The notes under the pieces: model-generated
Seen by the model: only the letters and a program-made list of their open reading frames with translations
The model's database searches: none
Told to the model about the DNA's origin: nothing
DNA from: Flavobacterium sp.
GTDB lineage: Bacteria; Bacteroidota; Bacteroidia; Flavobacteriales; Flavobacteriaceae
Direction of reading: 5' to 3'
DNA length: 5,815 bases
Assembly: GCA_015478765.1 (NCBI GenBank)
Contig: JADMKR010000064.1
Span: 1 to 5,815 of the forward strand
In this document: one piece after another, positions 5,651-5,815 of the stretch
Layout of the letters: each line of letters begins with the position of its first letter
How positions within the stretch are numbered: position 1 is the stretch's first letter
Position numbers and translations under genes: made by a program

Positions 5651-5815
5651 ATGAAAGTAGAGACCCGCGAAAATACGACGCTGATAAAAGATACTCAGGG
5701 CGACCTGAAGAAATTTTTGGATAATGTTACTCACGAATACAAATCGTTCGAAAAAAATAATCTCATAATTGATTTGCTTTCTTACGATAATTTAAAGGAA
5801 GCGGATATTACTACC
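5651..5815 (+). CDS. Small conserved Bacteroidota protein (rnz-neighbour family), 3' end outside the window
   Basis: The first 55 codons of an open frame: MKVETRENTTLIKDTQGDL, then KKFLDNVTHEYKSFEKNN and LIIDLLSYDNLKEADITT. The pattern of a short beta hairpin, an amphipathic helix (about 18-34) and a beta strand (LIIDL, 38-42) is like a STAS-type fold. From memory it strongly resembles proteins of about 110 residues that sit just upstream of the ribonuclease Z gene (rnz) in flavobacteria and are sometimes mislabelled ribonuclease Z. It has no metallo-beta-lactamase motif, so it is not the nuclease. The function is unknown. The start is supported by the promoter candidate and by the lack of any other in-frame start nearby; CTCCCA before the ATG is not a Shine-Dalgarno. 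If the recollection is right, rnz should follow beyond the right edge. Confidence 0.7.
   Translation, partial: MKVETRENTTLIKDTQGDLKKFLDNVTHEYKSFEKNNLIIDLLSYDNLKEADITT

Noticed and set aside
5644..5653. TCTCCC directly before two start codons (ATG 5651, and ATG 3946 on the minus strand)
   Set aside because: It is not complementary to the anti-Shine-Dalgarno, the spacing differs (1 and 2 bases), and two cases of a 6-base match near starts can be chance.

Overview
The window looks like a chromosomal housekeeping segment from a member of the Bacteroidota, probably Flavobacteriia or a close relative. Three things support this. No start codon has a Shine-Dalgarno sequence. Several starts are preceded by the Bacteroidota -7 element TAnnTTTG or a close variant. 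The genes include types common in that phylum: a lipoprotein with a TlpA-like domain, a very short lipoprotein with one membrane helix, a YbiT-like ABC-F protein with an unusual second ATPase domain, and a small conserved protein usually found beside rnz. Coding density is high and nothing suggests mobile DNA.

Layout. The left edge (2-526, +) holds the C-terminal four fifths of a TalC/MipB-type transaldolase. A hairpin terminator at 527-554 lies between it and a convergent lipoprotein gene (553-1986, -) with a degenerate thioredoxin-like domain. A 132-bp divergent region (1987-2118) carries candidate promoters for both directions and a pair of palindromes. It is followed by a 538-residue ABC-F ATPase (2119-3735, +), a long bidirectional terminator (3734-3770) and a 55-residue lipoprotein (3779-3946, -). 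A 169-bp divergent, AT-rich region leads to the pyrR-pyrB pair (4116-5584, +), joined by an ATGA overlap. At the right edge a small gene starts at 5651 behind its own promoter and runs out of the window.

How the genes relate. Only pyrR and pyrB form a clear operon: uracil salvage and possible pyrimidine-dependent RNA regulation, coupled to the committed step of de novo UMP synthesis. The ATCase has the Bacillus-type PGPxNRG motif and no pyrI lies beside it. Transaldolase (pentose phosphate pathway), the ABC-F protein (ribosome function) and the two lipoproteins (cell envelope) look like independent transcription units separated by shared terminators and divergent promoters.

I found no undescribed multi-gene system. 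The most interesting signal is in the ABC-F protein. The first domain has lost its signature motif, and the second has lost its Walker A and Q-loop. These losses would fall on the same composite ATP site and leave the other site complete. Second is the lipoprotein whose thioredoxin-like domain lacks both the CxxC pair and the cis-proline.
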